A DNA stretch of 64,000 nt from Pyrus communis (GCF_963583255.1 NC_084806.1:23106317-23170316), one strand, 5' to 3'; positions 45,701-57,371 are shown, counted from the first letter of the stretch. Notes: generated by a model not told the origin, from the sequence alone. A program made the numbers and translations.

Positions 45701-47466
45701 GTACATTTCCCTACTTGATGCAATCTTGCACTTGATGTACTCTTGAATTTTTTGTTTAAGAATGCAAGTGCTGTTGTAGGCAAAAACGTACTTAATGAAC
45801 TTGAATGCCTCCTGGAGGATGTAAATGGCGCAATGCGAACTGCAATGGGAAATTTACCCGACTTTCAGGATGACAGTTTTGTGGACAGGTTGAATGAAGA
45901 AGCATGCAACGGTGACAAGGTAGTCTTTATCCTTCTTTTCTCTTATCCCAAGGAATATCTTGATACTGTTTGTACATTGAGTTCTGATATGTTTCTCATC
46001 TCTGTTTGTTCCTTCTCCTAGTATAACTCTGTTCTAACCTTTGCACTTGTATGCTAATACTTCTCTGTATTACTGGATACCAATGTTTACAAAATCACAA
46101 ATCACCTTGCATTGCACAGATGACAAGTATTAATACCTGACTCGCAAGCTAAGGTTAGCCATAACAGCTATAACCAACTCCTAATATCCATCCAACAAAC
46201 ACTAAACAACTAAACCAATGACTACATGACACTTGGCAATCAATATCGACAGATTATTTGTACAATTATCAGCATCGTATCATCTACCCTCCCTGGCTTC
46301 GAGTTCAGTAATTATCGTTGCCCATCAATGGACTTATGTCCAATTGTCCGTACATTTCTGTTGTATTTGTACCCGTATACGCACAGACACATGTATCAGT
46401 GGTAATCACTGATTTGAATGTATCACTAAATTACTCTGATAATTGCATGCTTGGAATTTTGTTAGGGTTTTAGGCTTCTAGCTGAAACATGTGTGCCTCT
46501 TTGTAGCTTTGGTGTTTAAGGAGTTACTGTTGGGTTGGAGATTTTAGGCAATCTTTACTGTTATTGAAAATCAGAGTGCCTGCACTTGCCTATAAGCATG
46601 GTTTAATCTGCAGAGTTTCGGTCAAAGTTATATGATCCGTCATTCACATGTCTCCTTTCACTACAAAATTCTTAGTGCAACATTTATACTGTTTATCCGG
46701 CTTAAATATCCTCCTTTCTTTACAGTTTTTATTTCACTCTTGCCTATTTTGAAGGTCAATCCTTAATATCTCTGATTTCCAGATTATCCTTTATTTTACA
46801 AGTTTTTCTATTCATTTCCTGATCGAGTTTGCTATGGTTGGAAAGTAGGAAGAGGAGTGGTACATATAAGTGTTGAATGCATATTTCTGTCGCAAAATAT
46901 TATGTTAAGAAAGTAAGATTTTTTGGGAATGAGGGAGCTATATCTTTGAGTTCTAAAGATATTTGGCTGATCTTTCCATCACCTAATTTTCTCTCCTTTT
47001 TTCTTTTCTTTCTGAATGTTCATTCCACACTAAGTATTCCGTTCCTAGTTCAGATTTGCATACTGCTCAGTAAAATTCTTACGCCAATTCTGATTTCTTA
47101 TGGTTGATGATAAATTCGAAACACCTCTTACTGATGCCTAACTTCTATAGGAGGAATTTACGTCATCCCATCCCAAAAGAAATGAAGTTACCGATTATGC
47201 TGTCGTGATGGGGGTCATTTATAGTATGGTCAAACAAGACTATATGATGCAGGTAATTAAGTTCTCACCCTGTATTCCCACTATCTGTGCCCTTTGGTAT
47301 GAACTTTTAAAACATCCAATGTAACAACTTGATGCAGGAGAGGATCGTCTCTGCTCGTAATCTCAAGTCATCTTCGGGAGAATTAGAGAGCTACTGCCTG
47401 ATGTGGTCTTTGCGTCCGTTCATAAATAATGAAATTATGGATTATGCTTGGAAACTTATTCCCTGA
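42774..47466 (+). CDS. Chimeric gene: SPT2-like N-terminus joined to a DUF7795-like protein
   Basis: Ten exons: 42774-42794, 42906-43117, 43635-43752, 44481-44581, 44665-44732, 44804-44927, 45451-45497, 45780-45919, 47151-47252 and 47338-47466 (TGA). Every junction is GT/AG, and the 1062 bases are exactly 354 codons with no internal stop (353 residues). Residues 1 to about 130 have the acidic DYEDDEDGEEYEEEEED tract, KEALAYLELRQRLKEQLRKK and SFFGPSQPIIAERVIQEGK of plant SPT2 chromatin/histone chaperone proteins. The conserved SPT2 C-terminus is missing. From FEFEDKVINLFKNFMARLGN to SSSGELESYCLMWSLRPFIN it follows the plant DUF7795 family to its normal end. The fusion point is inside exon 4 (after about residue 130). 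It starts 236 bases after a Helitron end. Transcription is not shown. Confidence 0.78.
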
Positions 47467-47678
47467 ATGTTGCGGGAATCTGAATGCCAAGGTTTGCTTA
47501 CTGTCAGATTGTTAAATTAATTGTCATAATTTAGTTTATATTGAATATTAGTTTAGAAGGTTAGTGTAATTTACAATCCATTGACCATCCCGAAACCCAT
47601 CTGATAAAATTAGGTGATATTTTACAGTTTTGCCGGCGTTTAGAAATTGCGACCGGCTGCTGCTAGTATCCACTTCTG
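47467..47678. terminator. Likely 3' UTR of the chimeric gene
   Basis: A/T-rich sequence follows the TGA at 47464-47466. Candidate polyadenylation-type stretches (TTAATTGTCATAATTTAG near 47516-47535) are present but not diagnostic. The gene converges on the PEPCK copy on the opposite strand. Confidence 0.3.
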
Positions 47679-48676
47679 TTAGCTTGTTTTCCACACCAAT
47701 CTGATAGTGAAGGTCTTAAACTTGTTCTTGAATAGACCAGCCAACTTCATCGGTGTCTCATTGTATGCATTCCTGTCCGACCACTGCGAAACCCGAAAAA
47801 AAAAAAAATGAGAGTGAGAGAGGCAAGTCGGATTGGAACTTCCTATTCTTACCAATTCCAATTTGAAAGTCATTGAGTTTGGAACACCCAAATCAAATTA
47901 GACATTTGAAATTGGGTTCGGAGTTGGACTATTAGTATTAGGAATATGTTCCGATTTTTTTTGAAAATTCTGAGAATTCATGTAAGGGTGCTACTGTACC
48001 CACAAACTTGGCAAATTTGCGCATCCACTTTATATTCATTTGTTACGAACATTTGCACTACTGGATAGGTGGGAAAATAAGACTGGTGAGTACGAACATC
48101 AGCACTCTTCTGAAATCGGAGTCAATGTTGAATTCAAGTAGTTTCGGCTTAGAATTGGAAAGCAATTATCGTTCAATATTTTTGGATCCGAATTGACTCC
48201 CTAGTTCGATCAGACTGTTCGAAATTCAGGCGTTCTTATGAAGATATTTGAAAGTGTAATCATACGTTCCACCAAACCAGTACTTGCACCATGCTTCTGC
48301 GTCTTCTCAGTCAACATTGCTGCGTACCTGGTAGGATGCAACATAAAAATGATGCTCCTTAATACCCTCTTCGGATCCAGCAACCTTGTAATTAATCAAT
48401 AATACAGATAATAATAATGTATTCGATGGGGTAGGCTGCACGATTGGATATGAGAAATGATTTTCATGCTCTCTCGTTACCTGTACGAGATTTGTTTGAA
48501 TAATCCACCACCCGGGCATGCTCGTCGAACACGACGTTTTCCAACACTGCCCCAAACTTGATGGCTTTGAAAATGTCAGGCTCCTCCCTTGAGAGGTTAA
48601 TGCACTTGGTATAGCAAGCACCTTCGATGTTGGACAGACCAGTCTCACTCCAACAGTGGTCATCGTCTTCAATTAA
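47679..48676 (-). pseudogene. Degraded second PEPCK copy
   Basis: Colinear minus-strand pieces: 48676-48484 ([13 protein letters not shown] to [20 protein letters not shown]), a short SYPI segment near 48445, 48384-48250 (VAGSEEGIKE and an EKTQKHGA remnant with the middle deleted) and 47806-47683 (last-exon [20 protein letters not shown]). A 20-base segment starting CACCTTCGATGTTGG is duplicated at 48617 and 48677. In this copy AIKFGA and VLEN are contiguous, whereas the other copy is broken at precisely this point. It contains frameshifts and deletions and is a pseudogene. With the copy at 49204-50333 it shows that PEPCK was tandemly duplicated here. Confidence 0.85.
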
Positions 48677-49203
48677 GCACCTTCGATGTTGGACATGATC
48701 CGCACTTTGATTTTGTTTTGTGGATCGCATCATCCCAGTTCAAGAATTGATCATTTAGAAAGACCTGCAAATCGAAAATTCAAGACACAAACAACAATCT
48801 TGTACCCTGTTGAGAAGAACGACACCGTCTTCGCTGGCTACCAATGAGGGAGGCGGGGTTCTTGCAAAAAATACTGTCCAAAACTACTCAATTTTGTTAA
48901 TTGCTGACTGGAAACTGCCTTCTTTTATTTGTTTCCCTTTAAATTTGTGTCCAGAATTTCAAAAATTAACTTCGAAACAGATGAATTTTGAAGAAAATGA
49001 GGGGAAGGAAATGGAGAGAAACAACCTCCTTTGATTATATATATTAATAGGACCTTAAAAAGTACAAAAGAACCGTTTAGCATATCTAATGAATAGAATA
49101 ACAATACGCCTACTTCTGAGTCTGTCCAATTCTTATTTCCATCAATTGCCTTGCCCCCCAGCTTCCCTAGAGTTTCTAGTTATTCTTCTTTTCTGCGAAG
49201 GTT
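48677..49203. other. Spacer between the two PEPCK copies
   Basis: About 530 bases without a gene. It should contain the promoter side of the degraded copy and the 3' UTR of the better one. A short plus-strand frame (48810-49034) has no recognisable features. Confidence 0.4.
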
Positions 49204-50333
49204 TTAGAAATTTGTTCTGGCCGCAAGTATCTCCTCGGTCAGCTTGTTGTCCTTCCCAATCTTGTAATTTGTGAAAGTCTCAAAGTTGCTCTTGAACAGG
49301 CCAGCCAGCTTCATCAAAGTTTCATTGTATGCATTCTTGTCCGATCACTGCAACCACAAATAAAGATTCGAATATCTCATTAACAATGAAGGTCAAGACC
49401 GAACAAGGAAATGGTATATAGAGAGAAAACCAACTTACAGTGTTCATTGGATCCAGTATTTCTGAAGGCACTCCCTCGACCTCAGTGGGGATTTCAAGTC
49501 CAAACACTTCAGTCTTCTTGTACTTCGCGTTTAAGAGGCTGCCGGAGTGGATGGCGTCAATGATTTTCCTGGTGTAGGGCAACTTAATGCACTTTCCTGA
49601 TCCATAGCTGCAGGAAAGAAAGATGTTTGTTTGGTTAATATTTTCTCACGGAAATGATTCTCTAAAATTATGATGATAATCGAATGCACATATACCTTCC
49701 ACCGGACCAGCCAGTGTTAACCAGCCATCCTGTTGCACTGTGCTTCTGCATCTTCTCAGCCAGCATTGCTGCATACTTAGTAGGATGCAACATTATAAAT
49801 GCTGCACCGAAGCATGCTGAGAATGTTGCTGTTGGCTCCTTGATACCATCTTCAGTTCCAGCAACCTATAAATTTATCAACAATTAGTTAATATAGTAAC
49901 CGAAATGTTATGTGTTCACGAGTACAAATAGAGAATTTGAATTTACCAGAGCAGTGTAGCCACTGATGAAGTGGTACAGGGTCTGAGCAAGGTTTAACTT
50001 GCTCACAGGAGGGAGCACACCAAATGCATCGCACGCCAAAAGTTTGACGTTGTTTGGATGTGGACCAATGCATGGTATCTTTGCGTTGGGAATGTATTCG
50101 ATGGGGTAAGCTGCACGAGTGTTCTCTGCAACCAGAAGAAAAATAACTCAATATATTATATGGTCCATCAGAATTATGTATAAGCATAATCAATCACCGT
50201 ATCATGAGATTCAAACTCAAATTGTGTGAATTTTGGGATGAAAATAATTGATATTTACCTGTAGCAGATTTGTCAGAATAGTCCACCTCTCGTGTATGCT
50301 CATCAAACATGATGTTTTCCAACACTGCCAATG
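49204..50333 (-). pseudogene. Phosphoenolpyruvate carboxykinase (ATP), C-side exons
   Basis: Five exons on the minus strand: 50328-50260 (VLENIMFDEHTREVDYSDKS), 50125-49947 ([20 protein letters not shown] onward), 49865-49696 ([20 protein letters not shown], ending [10 protein letters not shown]), 49607-49439 ([15 protein letters not shown] to [10 protein letters not shown]) and 49347-49204, ending AARTNF then TAA. All have GT/AG borders. They span the adenine/substrate-binding C-terminal half and reach the normal C-terminus. One nonsense codon is visible: TGA at 49347-49345 where Trp (NTWSDK) is expected. The preceding coding exon is missing here; upstream lies the element A LTR. The complementary exons are at 11959-12579, so the two pieces are plausibly one gene split and permuted. 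Confidence 0.9.
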
Positions 50334-51301
50334 AAGAGTTTTTGGGTGATTTTGGATGTATTTCTGGGTTAAGGATGAATTTAGATTGGTAGGGGATGCG
50401 GCAAAGGTTTGGGAATGGTGTATGAGTGTTTGGGTGAAGGTATGGAAGTATGGGAATGGTGGAAGAGAGGATGAAGGCTGTGGTAAAGGTTGGTGGACAG
50501 GATGAAAGATGGTAGATTGTATGAATGAGTGAATATGAATGAATAATCTTCTATATGGGTGCAGCAAAGGCTTATGGAAGGCCAATTAAACTTAGCTATT
50601 TTGTCCAAGAGCCTTAAAGGTCAGAATCTCCTCAAAATAAGTAAGTAAAATTAAAAATTAAAGGTAATATGAATGTGACTTGCGGCAAGAAAAGAATAGG
50701 AAAGGGAATGTGAGTTAAGGCTGAAATTAAGCAAGGATTTAGGATAGAATAGGTATGCAAGGTGCGGCCTTGAATAGCGTGAAAGAGGAATGTGATCTTG
50801 TGACACAAAATAGGAAATAGGCATTCCCCTTGCACGGCAAGGAAGGGGTAGTTTATGGAAGGCACGGCAAGGGACATAAGGATGCAAGGAAGGTTTAATT
50901 TGTGTCCTAAAATGCATAAGACTCCTCAATGTTGCTAGAACCTAGGGCCTTTTAGGATTAGGAAAGGTTAAACCAAAATAGGAAACCTTGGCTTAACTTT
51001 CCTACTTCAAATAGGAAACCTTCTTTGACTAGGAATCCTTCTTTGATTAGGAATCCTTCGTTGATTAGGAATCCTAACATCTTTAGGTCTTCAATTTCGT
51101 CCATTCCTTTTGCTCCAAGCATATGCTATCCATTCCAAGTCCAATTTTGCTCCAAAAGGCTCCAAAATGCACCTTCTTGCTACCTTAGCCAAATGAACTT
51201 ATAAACACACGAAAATAGCTTAAAATACTAAAATAACTATGAACTAACAACATAAATGTAAGAAAACAAGCTAACTAAGTGGCCTAAATATGCTCCTATC
51301 A
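50334..51301 (-). mobile_element. Element A 3' LTR, proximal half
   Basis: On the minus strand it starts TGATAGGAGCATATTTAGGC at 51301, right after the polypurine tract, and matches 61007-60040 of the 5' LTR closely. It ends at AAAAACTCTTC (about 50334), a few bases from PEPCK coding sequence. The remaining half is at 10699-11840. Frames in 50217-50929 are LTR sequence and recur at 60087-60635. Confidence 0.87.
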
Positions 51302-53220
51302 AATTTCCCCACACTTAGCTTTTGCTAGTCCTTGAGCAAAACAAAACAAACAAAACTAACAAAACACACTCTAGACCTTCCAACATGTACCTCAAGGATT
51401 TCCAATGAACATGACACATTAAAGAACATCACTCCCACAGTTTTTGGCTCTCTTTACACGTGAGCAAACACTTAACCATAGTTACAACTTACTAGTTCAC
51501 ATTTAATCAATTAAAACAACATTTTGAATGTAGTAACATGCCTTAGAGAATTCCCTCAATTCCTCACTAGGTATACTCTCTATTTTCACACAGATTTTCT
51601 AACTACACACCCTACAGTAGGTATATGTAAGAAAATTGATGTAAACATGTAGACTAGCACTCACATATGTTATAACAAAGAAAGCATTTTCTGGAATTAT
51701 GACAATGATATGTATATGATCTTATGAATGGAATGCTACTACTTAAAATGAGAACCAGTGATTCCATATGCTCATACCAAATTCAAACTCCACATATTGA
51801 ACACATAACATCAAGATAGAAGTTGAGGGTTGTAATGAGGCTAAGGGTATTGGCTAACAAAGACGGTAAAGGATAAACAAAGGTTCTTAAAGCAATAGGA
51901 AGCAAAGTAATGAAATTGACACTTAAACTCACTTTTGATGGCAGAAATTAACTTTTGAACACAAGTGAAGATTCATGCAACACTTAGGGTCAACAACCAA
52001 TACTTGTGAGATTATTCTCACTTATTTTCCAACTCTATTTCTTTCTTTTTACCACTTTCCTCTTTTCTTTTTATTTTTCCACGAATTTTTTTTTCTTTAT
52101 TTTCTTTCTTTGCCGTGCCCTATTACCTTCCCCCACACTTGTTTTCTGCAATATGTTGATCAAAAGGAATTCATTCTAAGTCATGCTTCACTATCCTTTA
52201 AGAACTAGGGTATGGAAAATCCTAATCTAGGCTAGGTGAGGATAATGTGGCTAACAAAGAAAATAGGCTTGAAAAGGCTCAAAAGGGTTAATCCTACAAT
52301 ACATAAGCAAAAGGGTTAGGCTCTTTGGCTTTGGTTTAACTAAACAACTTCATCTTATTGTATGTTATGCAATCAATATCATGCTTTGAATGAAATGGGC
52401 ATGAGTTCTAGTATTTGGAACTATAATGATGAAATGCATTCTAAGTAGCAACCAAGCAAAGAATAATGAGATCATGCAACGACTTTAGAAAACAAGAAAT
52501 CATAGATTTATACTCTCCAAAGAACGTTTTAGGCTCTAGTCTCTCAGGGATGGTAGCTTTAGTTTGAGTTCCTTCCTTCAAGCATGTTACAAAAACTGAT
52601 TTTCTCTTTGTGATTACATGTGAATTCGTAAACTATAACCAAGCATAAACCAAAGAGTAAATCAAACTTCCATCCATGTTTATAACTTTCTTTAATAGTC
52701 ATGCAATTAAAAACCAAATCCTCATCATCGTGTTGGAAGGTACCCTAAAACACAAACAAACACACAAAAACAACTTAAAAACAACTCTTTTTGGGTTTTT
52801 CAAAACTGTTTTGCAATTTTTTTTTTGTAAAATTTTCGTATTTTCTGATCCAAACACATAAAAACACTTCAAAACACACTAAAAACACTTAAAAACAGTG
52901 AGAAACAACATTAGAAGTCATAGGTGATAAAATCCCACGAAAATCATGCAAAAATAACTTGTTTACACCCCCCCCCCCCAACACTTAAATCAAACATTGT
53001 CCTCAATGTTTCAAACAAAGACTCACATTCAAACAAACAATATAAACTAACTAGCATGACGAAATAAAAACAATAAAGAGAGAGGGGTTTAGGAATGCAA
53101 ATCTGATTTATTTGAATGAATTGTTGGATTGCCTAAGTCCTCTCTAGTTGAATGCATGGATTGCCTCCCAAGAAGCACTTCCTTTAACGTCGGAAAGCCG
53201 GACAAACTCTCTTCTTAGGC
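51302..53220 (-). mobile_element. Element A non-coding 3' region and polypurine tracts
   Basis: No gene is present. The 3' polypurine tract is AGCTAAGTGTGGGGAAATT read on the minus strand (51320-51302), beside the LTR. An internal tract (poly-C on the plus strand, 52966-52980, next to AACACTTAAATCAAACATTG) is equivalent to that of element B at 34115-34150. Long non-coding 3' sequence between pol and LTR is characteristic of Athila-type elements. Sequence from about 51330 to 53010 is homologous in inverse to 34080-35880. Confidence 0.8.
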
Positions 53221-54361
53221 TCAATTGGAACCCATGGCATGGAGGGTGACATCCTCCACAATCTGCCCTTCAACACTTTCATAATATGGCTTCAAACGAT
53301 TTCCATTCACCTTGAATTCTTGGCCATTCCTAAAGCTTTGGATTGGAACTGCACCATATGGAAAAACATTAGTAATAACAAAGGGGCCAATCCATATAGA
53401 ACGTAACTTACTGGGAAACAAACGAAGGCGAGAATTAAAAAGTAAAACTTGTTGCCCTATAGAGAATGTTTTGCTACGAATCATCTTGTCATGGAAAGCC
53501 TTGGTCTTCTCCTTGTAAATGCAAGCATTCTCATAAGCTTTAAGCCGAATCTCTTCAAGTTCATTCAATTGAAGCTTCCTATGAATTCCAGCCGCATCTA
53601 TGTTCATGTTGAATGTTTTGATAGCCCGATGTGCCTTGTGTTTTAACTCCACAGGGAGATGGCATGGTTTGCCATAGACAAGCCAAAATGGTGACATCCC
53701 AATGGGTGTTTTGTAGGCCATACGATAGGCTCACAATGCATCCTCCAAAATCTTTTCTTGTTGGCCAAACGGTCTTCTCCAAAATCTGCTTGATTTCTCT
53801 ATTGGACACCTCGGCTTGGCCATTGGTTTGAGGATGATAAGGTGTTGAAACCTTATGTGTGACTTGATATTTCTTGAGCAACGCCTCAATGGTGCGATTA
53901 CAAAAATGAGACCCTCCATCACTAATGAGCACTCTAGGCATCCCAAATCTAGCAAAGATGTTAGTTTTGATAAAATTTGCAACCACTCTAGAATCATTAG
54001 TACGGGTGGCCTTTGCTTCCACCCATTTTGAGACATAATCAACCACAAGCAAAATATAAGTGAAACCATATGAAGAAGGAAAATGACCCATGAAATCAAT
54101 GCCCCAAACATCAAAAATTTCAACATTAAAGATGGGTGTTTGCAGCATTTGGTCCCTTGCACCTATATTGCCCATTCCTTGACAATGATCACAAGTTAAA
54201 CAAAAAGTTCTAGCATCTTTAAAGACTGTAGGCCAATAAAAACCACATTCTAACACCTTAAGGGTAGTGTGTTGTGTGCCAAAATGTCCTCCACATGTAT
54301 AAGTGTGACAAAAAGTTAAAATTGAATTAAACTCACAATCATGCACACATCTACGAAGAAT
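53221..54361 (-). pseudogene. Element A integrase
   Basis: Minus-strand frames 54346-53579 and 53721-53221 overlap and differ by a frameshift. The first has a His-His-Cys-Cys zinc region (HTYTCGGHFGTQHTT and CLTCDHCQGM) and then the catalytic core: WGIDFMGHFP (Asp), VLISDGGSHFCNR (Asp) and PYHPQTNGQAEVSNREIKQI (Glu). The second frame continues as [20 protein letters not shown] and ends with the [10 protein letters not shown] tail. Integrase inserts the cDNA into the genome. All three acidic residues remain, but the frameshift near 53720 inactivates it. Confidence 0.92.
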
Positions 54362-55270
54362 CTAATCCGCACCATATTTCCACAAGTATGGATCATCCCA
54401 CACATAAAACCGTGCCTCTTTCTTGAGTTTATCACGTTGGTGCTTGGTTATGGTGTTTGGAACACATTTTGACACCAAAAAGTTCACCAAATCGGCATAC
54501 CAAGGTTCACTTACCTTAATGGACAGCAATTGCTCATTAGGGAATGTCTCTTGGATGGGTAAAGACTCCTCATTGCACACCATATGACTCAAATGGTCAG
54601 CCACTACGTTTTCACTCCGTTTCTTGTCTCTAATTTCAATGTCAAACTCTTGGAGGAGAAGCATCCAACGAATTAGCCTTGGTTTGGCCTCCTTTTTGGT
54701 GAATAAGTACTTCAAGGTTGCATAGTCAGAATAAACAACAATTGTACTGCCAAGTAAATATGAACGAAACTTATCTAAAGCAAACACAACGTCAAGAAGT
54801 TCTTTTTCAGTGGTAGAGTAGTTCAATTGAGCATCATTCAAGGTTCGGGATGCATAATAGATGACATGTGGTTGCTTGTTCTTCCTTTGGCCCAAAACAG
54901 CCCCTATTGCATAATCGGATGCATCACACATGAACTCAAAAGGCATGCTCCAATCTGGTGGGACCATGATTGATGTCGTGGTAAGCATCTCCTTGAGGTG
55001 CTTGAATGCCTTCTCACACTCCTCGTTGAATTCAAAGGACACTTCCTTTTGTAAGAGACGACAAAGGGGTTGTGCAATCTTGGAAAAATCCTTGATAAAT
55101 CGCCTATAGAATCCTGCATGTCCAAGAAAAGAACGAACCTCTCTCACCGAAGTAGGAGAGGGTAAGTAACGTAAAAGATCTATTTTTGACTTATCAACTT
55201 CAATTCCTTTTTCAGAGATGATATGACCCAAAACTATGCCTTGTTTTACCATAAAATGACATTTTCCCAA
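54362..55270 (-). pseudogene. Element A RT thumb and RNase H
   Basis: A 302-residue frame carries the RT connection ([40 protein letters not shown]) and RNase H ([20 protein letters not shown] with first Asp, [20 protein letters not shown] with Glu, and [20 protein letters not shown] with Asp; the family has a His after that Asp). It joins the upstream RT frame through a frameshift near 55260 and the integrase frame through an in-frame TAG at about 54362. Confidence 0.92.
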
Positions 55271-55908
55271 TTTAAAACAGGGTTAGTTTCCACGCATCTT
55301 TTCAAGATTAAAGTGAGATTATGCAAACAATCATCAAATGAGTCCCCAAACAAACTAAAATCATCCATGAATACCTCAATAATTTTCTCAACATAATCAG
55401 AAAATATACTTACCATGCATCTTTGAAAGGTGGCAGGTGCATTGCACAAACCAAATGGCATATGACGATAAGCAAAAGTACCAAATGGACAAGTAAAAGT
55501 GGTCTTTTCTTGATCATCCGGCGCTATGACAATTTGATTATAACCCGAATAACCATCAAGAAAACAATAAAAAGAATGACCGGCTAACCTTTCAAGCATT
55601 TGATCAATGAATGGCAAAGGGAAGTGATCGTTCCTTGTGGTGGCATTTAGCTTCCTATAATCAATGCAAATTCTCCAACCAGTTTGGATGCGTGTGGGCA
55701 CAAGCTCATTCTCTTCATTCTTCACCACTGTGACTCCGGACTTCTTTGGAACTACTTGGACCGGTGAAACCCAACAACTATCCGAGATGGGATAGATAAC
55801 ACCACAATCAAGGAGTTTGATAATCTTCTTCTTCATGACTTATATCATTGTAGGGTTAAGTAGGCGTTGTGCTTCCCTAGATGGTTTAGCTCCCTCTTCC
55901 ATGAGTAT
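55246..55908 (-). pseudogene. Element A reverse transcriptase, fingers and palm
   Basis: The 196-residue frame (55836-55246) contains GVIYPISDSCWVSPVQVVPK, WRICIDYRKLNATTRNDHFP, CFLDGYSGYNQI and the catalytic FMDD in place of the more common YxDD, with MPFGLCNAPATFQRCM between. FMDD is usual for Athila-type RT. The upstream portion 55908-55837 (a MEEGAKPSREAQRLLNPTM segment) is in the same reading but interrupted by TAA codons. Confidence 0.92.
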
Positions 55909-56427
55909 TTAGTGCATGCATGTGGTAGGGCTTATGCCCTTAATATCGGCCAAAGTCCACCCTATGGCTGTTTTGTGCTCCTTTAGAACCCTTACCAACT
56001 TGTCCTCTTCTTGTGCCGTGAGTGAGGAGGCCACTATGACAGGCAATGTCTCTTGTTCACCCAAGAAAACATACTTCAAGTGGTTTGGTAATGGTTTAAG
56101 CTCAAGGGTAGATAGCTGCACTATGGAAGGTAGCAACTTGTTAGTTGAAATTGGAATTGACATTGGGATTGAGGACTTACCATTAAGCCGTAACAATGAC
56201 TCTAGGGCAGCCACCACCTCAATTACTTCATCATCAAAGGGCACGGCATGAAATTCCAGATTGTTGTCGTGGGGTGCTATGGGTGATGCCATGTGATTTG
56301 TCAATTCTATTCCATTTGTAAGGACTGTTTCAAGTGCATCCTCATGCAATTGATCAAGATGTTCCTGTGCCAATGAATCAAAGATATCAATAGAGAAACA
56401 TGAATGATCATCATTAGGAAATCTCAT
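55909..56427 (-). pseudogene. Element A protease-RT linker
   Basis: A 172-residue frame with ELKPLPNHLKYVFLGEQETL and TAIGWTLADIKGISPTTCMH, the conserved segment that leads into Ty3/gypsy RT. It overlaps the end of the protease frame by 4 bases in a different phase, indicating a frameshift between the two. Confidence 0.85.
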
Positions 56428-57293
56428 GGTTTCAGAAATATTAAATCAATAACTTCCCCATCAAATTCCATCGTTAAAATTCCTTTAAACACATCGATCT
56501 TAGTGCGGGCCGTCTTCATGAATGGCCTCCTAAGAAGGAGTGGCAAGGATGTGGAATGGGTTTCTTCCATCTCAAGAACATAGAAATCCGCCGGGAAGAT
56601 CAAGTTATTCACTTGGCCTAAAACATCTTCCAAAACTCCCTTTGGATAGGCATTAGATCGATCGGCCAATTGAATAATCTCACCATAATTTTTCAATTCA
56701 CCAAAGTTCATGGATGCATAAATAGAGTATGGCATGACGTTAATGGAAGCTCCTAAGTCTAACATAGCATGTTCAAACTTAGTTTGGCCAATAATGCAAG
56801 GGATTGTAAAGCTACCTGGATCTTTGCACTTTGGAGGTAACTTTCTTTGTAAAACAACAGAAACGTTTTCACTTACCCTAACCACCTCTTTATTCGAAGC
56901 CCTCTTCCTTGTGGTGCAAAGTTCCTTAAAAAATTTGGCATATTTGGGCACTTGCTTGATGGCATCGAGGAGTGGTATATTGACTTGTACTTTCCTAAAT
57001 GTCTCAAGAATGTCTTTGTCATTCTCCTCTTTCTTTGCTTGCATAAATCTGTGAGGGAAAGGAACATTGGGTGGAATAGGGTTAGAATTAATCGAATTTG
57101 AACCCAACTTACCTATATTGGCCGAATTAGATGAATTGGATGCATTGGGGTCCCTAAGTGGTTGCGGTAAGGGTGTTTTTACCCTTGCTATGGCTTTGCT
57201 TGGCTCATCTTCTTCCAATTGCAGCTTCTCATCTTCATTTGGACTTGTTTTGGATGGTTTTGGATTAGTGCCAACTTCTTTTCCACTTCTCAA
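56424..57293 (-). pseudogene. Element A gag-pol junction and aspartic protease
   Basis: A 289-residue frame starts with MRSGKEVGTNPKPSK (gag C-terminal side). The protease active site is DLGASINVMPYSIYASM (about residue 178), where the usual DTG/DSG is DLG, as is common in Athila-type proteases. A second protease segment (FPADFYVLEMEE, LLLRRPFMKTARTKIDVFKG) follows. Processing of gag-pol is its expected role. It ends early at a TGA through frameshift into the linker. Confidence 0.88.
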
Positions 57294-57371
57294 TGTGATT
57301 GCTTTGGCAAATTCGAACCCTCCCTTTGGATTGACAATGGTTGAACTAGGGAGCTTGCCTTGGTCTCGGAA

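Noticed and set aside
11841..50333. The 38.5-kb insert as one giant Helitron
   Set aside because: Its edges lack the TC start and the hairpin-CTRR end; the Helitron ends found lie inside the segment.
50217..50929. Several minus-strand frames, recurring at 60087-60635
   Set aside because: Both sets lie in element A LTRs and differ by frameshifts between copies.
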